The notes beneath the pieces are model-generated. The model made no database searches and was not told where the DNA came from. It saw nothing but the letters and a program-made list of their open reading frames with translations. A stretch of DNA of 64,000 nt from NCBI GenBank assembly GCA_041675905.1, contig JBAYSX010000005.1:68568-132567 (forward strand), read 5' to 3'. Position numbers and translations under genes: made by a program. Below, in pieces: positions 17,775 to 25,068 of the stretch. Origin of the DNA: Sandaracinobacteroides sp041675905. GTDB lineage: Bacteria; Pseudomonadota; Alphaproteobacteria; Sphingomonadales; Sphingomonadaceae. The first letter of the stretch is position 1; each line of letters opens with the position of its first letter.

Positions 17775-18371
17775 ATGATAAATTCAAGGCATGAAGCCCG
17801 TCGTCGTGAAATTGCCGATATTGTTTGCGGACTGGTAGCGGACCTGGGGATCGAGGGTGTAACGATCCGTGATATTGCCCGTGAGGCAGGTTACAGCACA
17901 ACCATCATATCGCACTATTTCCGGAACAAAAAGGACCTCCTGGTTTTTACCGTCAAGGAGAGCCGGCTGCGTTCGCAAAGGCGGGTCGAGGAAGCCGCGG
18001 CGGCAGGCGGGAATCTTCAGACCTGTCTTGAGGAATTTCTCCCCCTCGATCGTTTGAGGCTGGCGGAATGGAGAACCTGGTTCGGTTTTTGGGGAAGCGC
18101 CAAGAACGACCCGGACATCGCTGCCGAACGTCTGACGGCGCAGCAGGAATCCCATCACCTGATCGTAAATCTGCTGGAAACCGAACGGGCAAGAGGAAAA
18201 CTGCCAAAAAGTCTGGACTGCGAATATCATGCGACACGGCTGCAGGCCGTTATCAATGGGCTGGCTGGGCTTGTAACCATGGACCCCGACGCATGGTCGC
18301 CCCGGCGGTTACGTTCGATGGTTGCCTGGGAAGTCCGGATGATGCGAAAATATAATGCGGACGACGAATAA
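17775..18371 (+). CDS. TetR-family regulator (BetI-like)
   Basis: A 198-residue TetR regulator, clearly paralogous to the one at 8.1 kb: helix-turn-helix with VTIRDIAREAGYSTTIISHY and ligand domain with LAEWRTWFGFWG. No strong Shine-Dalgarno precedes the ATG. It lies directly downstream of the SnoaL gene, whose promoter carries a palindrome, so local repression is plausible. A 17-bp perfect stem-loop closes its transcript. Two BetI-like paralogues within 10 kb suggest that the regulator was duplicated with its target genes. Confidence 0.88.
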   Translation: MINSRHEARRREIADIVCGLVADLGIEGVTIRDIAREAGYSTTIISHYFRNKKDLLVFTVKESRLRSQRRVEEAAAAGGNLQTCLEEFLPLDRLRLAEWRTWFGFWGSAKNDPDIAAERLTAQQESHHLIVNLLETERARGKLPKSLDCEYHATRLQAVINGLAGLVTMDPDAWSPRRLRSMVAWEVRMMRKYNADDE

Positions 18372-18387
18372 GGGTCTTTTGGAACAG

Positions 18388-18429
18388 CATGCCAGGATCA
18401 GGCAAAAAACGCTGCCTGATCCTGGCATG
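18388..18429. terminator. Perfect 17-bp stem-loop between convergent genes
   Basis: Bases 18388-18404 (CATGCCAGGATCAGGCA) pair perfectly with 18413-18429 across an eight-base loop containing AAAAA. It sits between the plus-strand TetR stop and the minus-strand GFA stop and would serve both directions. No T-run follows on either strand, but the stem is unusually long. Confidence 0.65.
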
Positions 18430-18452
18430 TCGCGTCGGATACTGGCCGCCCG

Positions 18453-18869
18453 TTATTCCTGTTCCAGCAGTTCGACATCCGGGGGCAAGGGCAACCAGGC
18501 ATGTGCCCGTTTTGTCCAGTAATGCGTCGTTGGCCGCAGGTCCGAAATATCATCGAACGTCCCCGCCTTGACAAAAATAATGCCCTGTTCCCGCGCACGT
18601 TCGGTATCGGTCAGCACAGGTGAGCCGCAATTGCCGCAGAACTGGCGAAACACCTTTTGCCCGCTGGTGCCACGATCCTCCCAGGTCGTGAGTTCGCCTT
18701 CAAGGTGCAGGTCCGCGCGCGGGAACACGGTTACGACCGACAGCGCGCTTCCCGACTGTTTCTGACAATTGCGGCAATGGCAGATCACCGTCGCCAGCGG
18801 AACAGCAGGCACGGTATAACGGATTTTGCCACAGAGGCAGCCGCCTGAGCGAATATTCTGATCCGTCAT
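18453..18869 (-). CDS. GFA-family (glutathione-dependent formaldehyde-activating-like) zinc protein
   Basis: A 138-residue protein with the cysteine layout of the GFA/CENP-V family: Cys11 and Cys13 (CLCG), Cys30, Cys32 and Cys35 (CHCRNC), and Cys78 and Cys81 (CGNCGSP). These bind zinc in the founding member. Many relatives have no shown formaldehyde activity, so the reaction is uncertain; a role with glutathione adducts or reactive aldehydes would fit an oxidative pathway. Its start overlaps the stop of the upstream SDR by four bases, indicating coupled translation. Confidence 0.88.
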   Translation of the reverse strand: MTDQNIRSGGCLCGKIRYTVPAVPLATVICHCRNCQKQSGSALSVVTVFPRADLHLEGELTTWEDRGTSGQKVFRQFCGNCGSPVLTDTERAREQGIIFVKAGTFDDISDLRPTTHYWTKRAHAWLPLPPDVELLEQE

Positions 18870-19660
18870 CGCGCGGTGTACCCGCCGTCGAGCAGCAATT
18901 CCGCGCCGTGCATGTAGCTGGCCTCGTCCGATGCGAGGAAGCGTACACCGGCAGCGATTTCCGACGGTTCCGCCATCCGGCCAAGAGCATGGGCGCGCGC
19001 CGACATATCATAGGCGGTACGCGCCGTGTCGATAATGCCCAGATCCACATAACTCTGGAAAATGGATGTTACCATTTCGGTATTAACCCCGCCCGGATGC
19101 ACCGAATTGAGGCGAATCTTGTAGCCAAGGGCGCTGAATTCGAGCGCCAGCGCCTTGGTCAGCAGACGGACAGCACCCTTGCTGGCGCAATAGGCCGCAT
19201 TGAAGTCGGCACCGACCAGCCCGGCGATGGACGACATATTAATGACCGACGCGCCACCCCGCCGAGATGGACCGCTTTCCCGCAGCAACGGCAGACATTT
19301 GAGAATGCCCAGAAAAACCCCGTCGACATTCACGGCCTGGGTCTTTCGCCAGCTTTCCAGTGTCATGGTCTCGAACTTCTCGATGATGTCGATGCCCGCA
19401 TTATTGACGAGAATATCGAGCCGGCCATGGCGCGCCCGAACATCCGCAACGACTTCGTCCCAGTTATCGGCGTTGGTAACATCGAGGTCCAGCCAGTCGC
19501 CGGTAAAACGCTTTTTTTCCGGTGTAGATGCAAGGTCCGTCGCTACCACCGTCGCGCCAACCTCGGCCAGCGCGGCGCAGATTGCGGCGCCGATGCCGCC
19601 TCCCGCACCGGTGACCAGCGCAACGCTGCCGGCGAGATTGCCCGTGGAATGGGATGTCAT
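18866..19660 (-). CDS. Short-chain dehydrogenase/reductase
   Basis: A classical SDR of 264 residues: cofactor loop TGAGGGIG (17-24), NNAG (86-89), Ser in NMSS near 143-144, Tyr157/Lys161 (YCASK) and the terminal LLLDGGYTAR. The Asp at the end of strand 2 (ATDLAS) favours NAD(H). It is closely related to the SDR at 39.7 kb (both share a GGxSVxNxSSxxGL stretch and an NSxHPGGxxT motif). It shares a four-base overlap with the GFA gene. Likely acts on a secondary alcohol or ketone of the pathway. Confidence 0.9.
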   Translation of the reverse strand: MTSHSTGNLAGSVALVTGAGGGIGAAICAALAEVGATVVATDLASTPEKKRFTGDWLDLDVTNADNWDEVVADVRARHGRLDILVNNAGIDIIEKFETMTLESWRKTQAVNVDGVFLGILKCLPLLRESGPSRRGGASVINMSSIAGLVGADFNAAYCASKGAVRLLTKALALEFSALGYKIRLNSVHPGGVNTEMVTSIFQSYVDLGIIDTARTAYDMSARAHALGRMAEPSEIAAGVRFLASDEASYMHGAELLLDGGYTAR

Positions 19661-19708
19661 GATAAGCCTTTCAAGCCAAAGTGTTTACGCTGATGCGCTG
19701 AACAGGCC

Positions 19709-20536
19709 TCAGGTTGCCGTCCAGCCGGCATCGACGGGCAGGCAGGCGCCTGTTACGACGCGCGCCGCGTCGCTGGCGAGATACAATACGGCGGCGGCCG
19801 ACTGGGCCGGCGTGATCCGTTCCTTGATGAGATGCACACCCAGGAATGCATCATAGGCGGCCTCTTCGGTAATCCCGGCCTGGCTCGCCAATTCGGCCGC
19901 CGAATGTTCCACCATTTTCGTCTGCACAAGACCAGGGCAGATCGCGTTCACGGTGATGTGGTGCGGTGCGAGTTCGGCCGCCATGGTTTTTGTCAGTCCG
20001 ACGACGCCATGTTTGGCCGCGCAATAGTGCCCGAAACCCGGCGCGCCCACCAGACCGGCGGCGGATGCGACATTGACAATGCGCCCGCCCCCGGCTGCAA
20101 TGAGGTGCGGCACGGTCGCGCGCGTGACACGCCACAAGCCCGTCAGATTGACGTCGATCATCGTCAGCCACCGCTCGTCCGACATCTCGTGCACGGGCTG
20201 GTTGCCCGACAAGATGCCGGCGTTGTTGACCAGGATATCGATGCGCCCGAATGTTTCGACTGCGGCGGCGATGAAGCTGTCGATTTGCTGCTGGTCGCGA
20301 ATATCGCAGGGGCGCGCAACGACCTGCCGACCCAGCCCTCTTATCGCCTCGGCAACTTCATCCAGTTCTCCGGTTGTAGCAAGGGGATAATCCACGGTCG
20401 CCAGCGTGGGCGTGCCGACATCGCAGATAGCGACATCCGCACCCTGCCGGGCAAACTCAAGGGCGATTTCCCGACCCTGACCCCGCGCGGCGCCCGTTAC
20501 GATAACCTTGCGGTTGCTAAAACTCCTGTCGGACAT
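19709..20536 (-). CDS. Short-chain dehydrogenase, carveol dehydrogenase / mycofactocin-type subfamily
   Basis: A 275-residue SDR with TGAARGQG (14-21), NNAG (104-107), Ser158 and Tyr171/Lys175 (YCAAK). Between strands 2 and 3 it carries an extra segment (about 42-75) with TVDYPLATTGELDEVAEAIR, the hallmark of SDRs related to carveol dehydrogenase and to mycofactocin-linked enzymes that keep NAD tightly bound. No mycofactocin genes are in the window. ATG 20536 is preceded by GAGGAG; the frame extends to 20578. It lies between the NAD-type SDR and the P450 on the same strand. A cyclic terpenoid alcohol is a plausible substrate (inference). Confidence 0.88.
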   Translation of the reverse strand: MSDRSFSNRKVIVTGAARGQGREIALEFARQGADVAICDVGTPTLATVDYPLATTGELDEVAEAIRGLGRQVVARPCDIRDQQQIDSFIAAAVETFGRIDILVNNAGILSGNQPVHEMSDERWLTMIDVNLTGLWRVTRATVPHLIAAGGGRIVNVASAAGLVGAPGFGHYCAAKHGVVGLTKTMAAELAPHHITVNAICPGLVQTKMVEHSAAELASQAGITEEAAYDAFLGVHLIKERITPAQSAAAVLYLASDAARVVTGACLPVDAGWTAT

Positions 20537-20593
20537 GAACTCTCCTCGCTGTAAAAATGGCTGCCAGTGAGCCGGCAAGCGGTTTCGGTTTTC

Positions 20594-21844
20594 TTAATTT
20601 TGCTGCGTGGCAGAAATTTCGCCGGAACCGGAATGGACGTTCCAGCGCAGGGGTATGGCGGTGCAGGCGCCGACATTGCCGCCTCTCATCCTGACAGGTC
20701 GATCCGTATCAAGCCGAAAATCGGGCATCCGCCGCAACCATTCGCGCAGGAAGACGATGACTTCCATGCGCGCGAGCCCCGCACCAACGCAACGATGCGG
20801 ACCGTTACCCATGGTCGTGTGTCTGGCGACATTGAGCTTGCGGTCGAACCGTACCTCCTCCGGAGCCTCAAAACTTGCCGGGTCGAGGTTGTGAAGCACG
20901 CTGGGCAAATAGATGAGATCGCCCGCCTTCATCGTCACGCCATCCATATCGACATCGGCGACAAGATTGCGGGTGACGGAAACGGTGGGATAGCGTCGCA
21001 TCAGTTCGTCTGTCGCGGCGGGAATCAGCGCGGCGTCGGCGCGCAGCGCGGCCTGATCCTGCGGGTTCCGCGCGAGATGGAGCGTGACCATGCCAAGCAT
21101 CGCGGCCACAGTATCCAGTCCACCGAACAGCAGATTGCGGCACATGCGTCTGGCTTCATCCACCGTCCACGCACGCCCCTCGATGGGGACAGAGAGGATG
21201 CGGCTGAACAAATCGTCGCCCGGTGTTTCCAGCCGCTTCTTCAGGAAGGGCCAAAGATAATCGTCTGCCGCCTGCGCGAGTTGCTCGACCGTCATCGAGC
21301 CATCGGGACGGGTCAGTTGCTTGCCAAATTCGCGCAGGCGCGGCCGATCTTCGACGGGCACTTCGATGAGGGTGAGGAACATGTTGACGGGGAGAACCTC
21401 GGCAAACTCCTCCACGAACTCGCAGTGGCCGCGCCCGATCAAACTGTCGATCAGTTCATTGGCAAGTGCAACGACCCGGGGTTCGAGTTTCGCGATCTGG
21501 CTGTTGGCAAAACCGCGCATGACCGCATTGCGGAATGGTGTATGTTCGGGAGGGTCCTGCTGAAGCGGGATGAAGCGCATCACATCACCCAGGCCGGGCG
21601 TCACAGCCAGCGCTTCGCTCGACAGGCGCGCAGCATCACCCCAAAGTGTGCGGACCTGTTCACCGCCCGTCGCAATCCAGTGTCCGCCATTGCGTGGCGT
21701 CCACACGAGAGCCGGAGCGCCGGGGCGCTGGAGCGTCTTCCACGCCGCAAAATAATCCTGCTCCACACCGGGTGGATTGAAAATGTCGAAATCGACAACG
21801 CGGTCGGCGGGAACGTGCGCCGGGCGGCGCCCTTCACCCTTCAC
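20594..21844 (-). CDS. Cytochrome P450, P450cam (CYP101)-like
   Basis: A 416-residue soluble bacterial P450. The N-terminus VVDFDIFNPPG and LVWTPRNGGHWIATGG strongly recall P450cam, as do LTRPDGSMT and GGLDTVAAM (I-helix acid-alcohol pair Asp244/Thr245). ExxR is 280-283, and the heme Cys is 352 in MGNGPHRCVG. The first residue of the heme motif is Met instead of the usual Phe, which is unusual. It should hydroxylate an alicyclic or terpenoid ring, fed by a ferredoxin, but no ferredoxin or reductase gene is in the window. It is first in a minus-strand run of P450-SDR-SDR-GFA. Confidence 0.93.
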   Translation of the reverse strand: MKGEGRRPAHVPADRVVDFDIFNPPGVEQDYFAAWKTLQRPGAPALVWTPRNGGHWIATGGEQVRTLWGDAARLSSEALAVTPGLGDVMRFIPLQQDPPEHTPFRNAVMRGFANSQIAKLEPRVVALANELIDSLIGRGHCEFVEEFAEVLPVNMFLTLIEVPVEDRPRLREFGKQLTRPDGSMTVEQLAQAADDYLWPFLKKRLETPGDDLFSRILSVPIEGRAWTVDEARRMCRNLLFGGLDTVAAMLGMVTLHLARNPQDQAALRADAALIPAATDELMRRYPTVSVTRNLVADVDMDGVTMKAGDLIYLPSVLHNLDPASFEAPEEVRFDRKLNVARHTTMGNGPHRCVGAGLARMEVIVFLREWLRRMPDFRLDTDRPVRMRGGNVGACTAIPLRWNVHSGSGEISATQQN

Positions 21845-21916
21845 AGGGCCATGCCCGGTGCAGCAAACTTCATCATCCGCTCCGTGTTTCAGACTGAACG
21901 CCTGTTATTTAACTAT

Positions 21917-21933
21917 CACTATCTATCATAGTG
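21917..21933. promoter_or_regulatory. Operator-like palindrome upstream of P450
   Basis: CACTAT-N5-ATAGTG is a perfect inverted repeat about 73-90 bases upstream of the P450 start, in an AT-rich stretch otherwise uncommon here. It could be a regulator site for the P450-SDR-SDR-GFA run. No second copy was noticed in the window. Confidence 0.35.
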
Positions 21934-22028
21934 CGCCGTGCAGGGACGCCAACCAGGAAAAGCGCGGGGTATGCGTTTTTCCCGCCTGTAGTCATAATGC
22001 GTGGCGATCGTGCGTATTGCCTTACAAG

Positions 22029-22076
22029 GTACCCGACGTGTGGCGCTGCACCCTCCTGCTGGTGGCAGCCGGGTAC
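22029..22076 (-). terminator. Two-tier stem-loop downstream of imine-reductase-like gene
   Basis: An outer 7-bp stem (GTACCCG, 22029-22035, with 22070-22076) encloses an inner stem (22045-22052 with 22061-22069, one bulged base). It begins 18 bases past the minus-strand stop at 22094, where a terminator is expected, and separates this gene from the P450 operon. No T-run follows. Confidence 0.45.
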
Positions 22077-22093
22077 AGCGCCGGGCCATAACG

Positions 22094-22999
22094 TCAGCTG
22101 CGTGGCGCCAGAAAGGCCTTGTAAATAATTGGCAATTCATATTTGACATCACCCGCAAGGCTGATGCCCCGTTTGGTGATGTCCGTGAGCACCTTTAAAA
22201 GCTCGCTGTTAACCCCGCTCGCCACCGCGTCGACATAAGCGCCCTCAACCGATGCAAGAAGAACATCGAGGTGCGCATCGGTCCCCGAGAAGTCATCTTT
22301 CCGGATCATGTCGAGCGAGGAGCTGAGGGTCGCGTCTACCACAGGCATCAGCTTCTGCGCGGCAGATAAAAACAGGTCGAGGTTAACGCCTTCAGTCGAA
22401 AGAACGGCACACCCCTGATAAAACGCGTAGGTACAGCCGAAATAAAACGCGAACATCGCCCGTTCCAGAAGTGCCGCGAAAGCTGCGTCTTCCCCGATGA
22501 AGCGGGCCTTTCCGGCCAGCACGCGCAACACTTCTTCATGCTGCCTGTAGGCGGCAGCATCGCCAGCGTGCGCGATGTCCCCGTCAGCGCTGCCGACGTC
22601 GCTGGGGTAAACAAATATCGCCCCGTGGATGTAATGGAAGCCATTCTCTGTTGCCCAGTTCGCATAGTCGCGAACATCTGCTGCACAGCCTGATGTATAG
22701 TTGACAATGGTCCGCCCCGAGAGGGCGGCCTGCACCGCGTCGTTGCGCAGCAGCGATGAAACCGCCTTGAAGTCAGAGATACAAACAACAATCACGTCGG
22801 ATTGCCGGATGGCCTCAACGAGGTTGTCAACGACCGAAATGCCGGCCTCGCGCAATGGTTCCGCACGTTCCCGAGAGCGATTCCAGGCGGTTACCGGCAG
22901 GCCTCCCCTTGCCAATGCGCGCGCGAGCGCACTGCCCATCAAACCTGTGCCGATGACCGCAGTTTTTGTTGCCTGACCTGTCGAAGACGCTTTGTTCAT
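22094..22999 (-). CDS. NAD(P)-dependent imine reductase-like protein (6PGDH/beta-hydroxyacid dehydrogenase superfamily)
   Basis: A 301-residue protein with an N-terminal Rossmann fold (AVIGTGLMGSALARALARGG, about 14-33) and WNRSRERAEPL, followed by NYTSGCAADVRDYANWA and HYIHGAIFVYP. This arrangement is more like imine reductases than 6-phosphogluconate or hydroxyisobutyrate dehydrogenases. The all-helical C-terminus would build a domain-swapped dimer. Predicted reaction: NADPH reduction of a C=N (or C=O) bond. ATG 22999 is preceded by GAGGG; the frame extends to 23059. Together with the class III aminotransferase at 3.4 kb it suggests amine or imine intermediates. Confidence 0.8.
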   Translation of the reverse strand: MNKASSTGQATKTAVIGTGLMGSALARALARGGLPVTAWNRSRERAEPLREAGISVVDNLVEAIRQSDVIVVCISDFKAVSSLLRNDAVQAALSGRTIVNYTSGCAADVRDYANWATENGFHYIHGAIFVYPSDVGSADGDIAHAGDAAAYRQHEEVLRVLAGKARFIGEDAAFAALLERAMFAFYFGCTYAFYQGCAVLSTEGVNLDLFLSAAQKLMPVVDATLSSSLDMIRKDDFSGTDAHLDVLLASVEGAYVDAVASGVNSELLKVLTDITKRGISLAGDVKYELPIIYKAFLAPRS

Positions 23000-23326
23000 T
23001 CCGTTTACCCTCAATATTATATCCGGATCGATCGCCGATCCTGTCCAGGATCCGTTCAAACTCTAGGCACCGATGCCAAACGCCTACAATCCATCTTTGG
23101 AATGAGCGGAACCCGCTATTGTTTCTGTCAGTTCGACTATCCGGGGGGTCCGGGCACAGCGTTCAGATCGGGAACACATGACCATCTCGCGGAGGTGTCC
23201 CCCGCTCCGGCATGGCATGGCTCCGCTTTACACCGCTGGCGAAGACGTTGAGAGTGCAAACATCGTCCTTATCCACCATCATCCTTATCCATTCGATCAA
23301 GCGTCTCCATCAGGAAAGTTCAGGCC
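23000..23326. other. Divergent intergenic region
   Basis: A 327-base region between the divergent imine-reductase-like and Old Yellow Enzyme genes. It should contain both promoters. No convincing -35/-10 pair, hairpin or coding frame was recognised. Confidence 0.4.
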
Positions 23327-24457
23327 ATGACGGACCTCTCTCCCTTGTTCGAACCTTTCGAATCCGGCAGTCTTGGGCTGCCCAACCGGATCGTGATGGC
23401 GCCCATGACCCGTTGCTTCTCCCCGGGGGGTGTGCCGGGGGCGGACGTCGCTGCCTATTATCGCCGGCGGGCCGAGGGCGGCGTCGGACTGATCATTACC
23501 GAAGGTACCTGGATTCCCCACGAGAGTGCATGGAACGAGCGCGATGCTCCTGATTTCCACGGTGAAGCGGCGCTCGCGGGCTGGCGTGCGGTGGCAAATG
23601 CGGTGCATGAACAGGGTGCAAGGATCATGCCCCAGCTTTGGCATGTCGGGCTGACCCTGAAGTCGGCGATCAGGAATATCTATGATGAGGCGTCTGGTAT
23701 AGAACCGCGTCATTTGGGTCCATCCGGCATCGCCGGCGGGTTTGGAGTTGGTTCGCAGCCTGGTTACCCCTCGATGACCCAAAGGGACATCGAGGAAGTT
23801 GTCGATGCCTATGCAACGGCTGCGGCATCGGCCCGGACGCTCGGCTTCGATGGTATCGAGTTGCACGCGGCCCATGGGTATCTTATCGACCAGTTCTTCT
23901 GGCACGAAACCAACCGGCGCAGGGACAGATACGGGGGCAATCTGCGCGAGCGGGCGCGCTTCGGCGCGGAAGTCGTGGCAGCGATCCGGCAGCGCACGGG
24001 GCCTGATTTCCCCATCCTCATGCGCATTTCGCAGTGGAAGCAGCATGATTATGATGCGAAAGTTGCGCAGACGCCGGCTGAAATCGAGCAATGGCTCATG
24101 CCTCTGGTGGAGGCCGGGGTCGATATGTTTCACTGCTCCCAGCGCCGCTATTGGGATGCGGAATTTCCGGGGTCTGATCTGAACCTCGCCGGATGGGTGA
24201 AGAAAATCACCGGTCGTCCGACGATCACGGTCGGCTCGGTCACGATCGGGCGTGAATTTCTCGACACTGCCTTTGGCGCGCAGACGGAACGGCGGAGCAT
24301 TGCTTCATTGATGCGGATGCTCGAGCGCGGTGAATTTGACCTGGTCGCAGTCGGCCGGGCGCTGATCGCCGATGCCGATTGGCCACGGCGTTTGCGCGAG
24401 GGTGGCGTGTCTGCCCTGTCTCCCTATTCGACGGAGCTTCTGTCGGATTTGACATAA
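23327..24457 (+). CDS. Old Yellow Enzyme-family NADH:flavin oxidoreductase
   Basis: A 376-residue FMN TIM-barrel enzyme. It has NRIVMAPMTR near the N-terminus, QLWHVG, the substrate-binding ELHAAHGYLIDQFF (His-x-x-His pair), TNRRRDRYGGNLRERARF, and a C-terminal FMN-phosphate region with VGSVTI and VAVGRALIADADWP. It reduces activated C=C bonds (for example in enones) with NAD(P)H. The tail REGGVSALSPYSTELLS is the normal end of this family, but the same stretch is found at the end of the SnoaL gene at 34.4 kb. AGGAAAG precedes the ATG. It may reduce a cyclic enone of the pathway. Confidence 0.93.
   Translation: MTDLSPLFEPFESGSLGLPNRIVMAPMTRCFSPGGVPGADVAAYYRRRAEGGVGLIITEGTWIPHESAWNERDAPDFHGEAALAGWRAVANAVHEQGARIMPQLWHVGLTLKSAIRNIYDEASGIEPRHLGPSGIAGGFGVGSQPGYPSMTQRDIEEVVDAYATAAASARTLGFDGIELHAAHGYLIDQFFWHETNRRRDRYGGNLRERARFGAEVVAAIRQRTGPDFPILMRISQWKQHDYDAKVAQTPAEIEQWLMPLVEAGVDMFHCSQRRYWDAEFPGSDLNLAGWVKKITGRPTITVGSVTIGREFLDTAFGAQTERRSIASLMRMLERGEFDLVAVGRALIADADWPRRLREGGVSALSPYSTELLSDLT
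24394..24445 (+). repeat. 52-bp near-identical repeat, copy in Old Yellow Enzyme 3' end
   Basis: Matches 34374-34425 with only two differences, both at third codon positions. It encodes the last 17 shared residues before the proteins diverge again (SDLT here, SRLL there). This is the native tail context, since Old Yellow Enzymes normally end this way. Confidence 0.85.
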
Positions 24458-24572
24458 GAGGCGGGCTATTTTCCTTGCCGCCGTATCTGTTCCGCTTGTG
24501 AGTGGCGGGAATCCTGTCCGGTCATTGCCGGATGAACAGGTGTGAAATCCATAAATGGCGAGAGGATCAGGA

Positions 24573-24870
24573 ATGACGGAAATTTCAGATGCGAACGTGC
24601 TTCGCGATATCCACAGCGTCCGGATGCTGAAATATGATTATTGCGCGCTGGCTGATGAATGTGCGTCTCCCGATCCGTCAGACGCTCCACAGCGGCTTGC
24701 GGCGCTCTTCACCGAATACAGGGTGTGAACGTCGCCTCCGTCGCTCGCCAATCCTGTCGGCGTCCCCGAAGACGTTGCGCATCTATCGTCTATCTGGCCA
24801 GCGACCAATCCTGATTTGTCAGCGGGAAAAACTTGTCGTCGACAATACGGCGTCGGTGACCGCGGGTCAG
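24573..24870 (+). pseudogene. Fused remnants of a SnoaL-like gene and an SDR gene
   Basis: From ATG 24573 (AGAGGA-like site upstream) a 51-codon frame reads like the N-terminus of a SnoaL-like protein (LRDIHSVRMLKYDYCALADE, then LAALFTEYRV) and stops at 24726. At once, 24750-24870 encodes pieces of an SDR C-terminus: PVGVPEDVAHL in one frame, YLASDQS-stop-FVSGK in a second, and LVVDNTASVTAG in a third. Two frameshifts and a stop show decay. A deletion probably joined two neighbouring genes. The flanking 24458-24572 and 24871-25068 hold nothing else recognisable. Confidence 0.7.
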
Positions 24871-25068
24871 GTACCAGATGTCCATTCCGTGACCACCCTC
24901 CAGCTGAATCGACATCTATCTCCGGATCACTCCGCTTGACACTAAAAATGCGCGCCCGTAAAAGCGAAATGGAGTTCCGGTTTGTGCCAGAAGCCGGCTG
25001 AGGGAAAAAATATACAAGGCGACCGGCGGATACGGGCCCTGCCGGCTTGGCATGAGGGAGAAATTGCC

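Noticed and set aside
20567..21931. 454-codon plus-strand frame antisense to the P450
   Set aside because: It covers exactly the P450cam-like gene on the other strand, is rich in Arg/His and shows no family pattern. High-GC coding DNA often leaves the opposite strand open.
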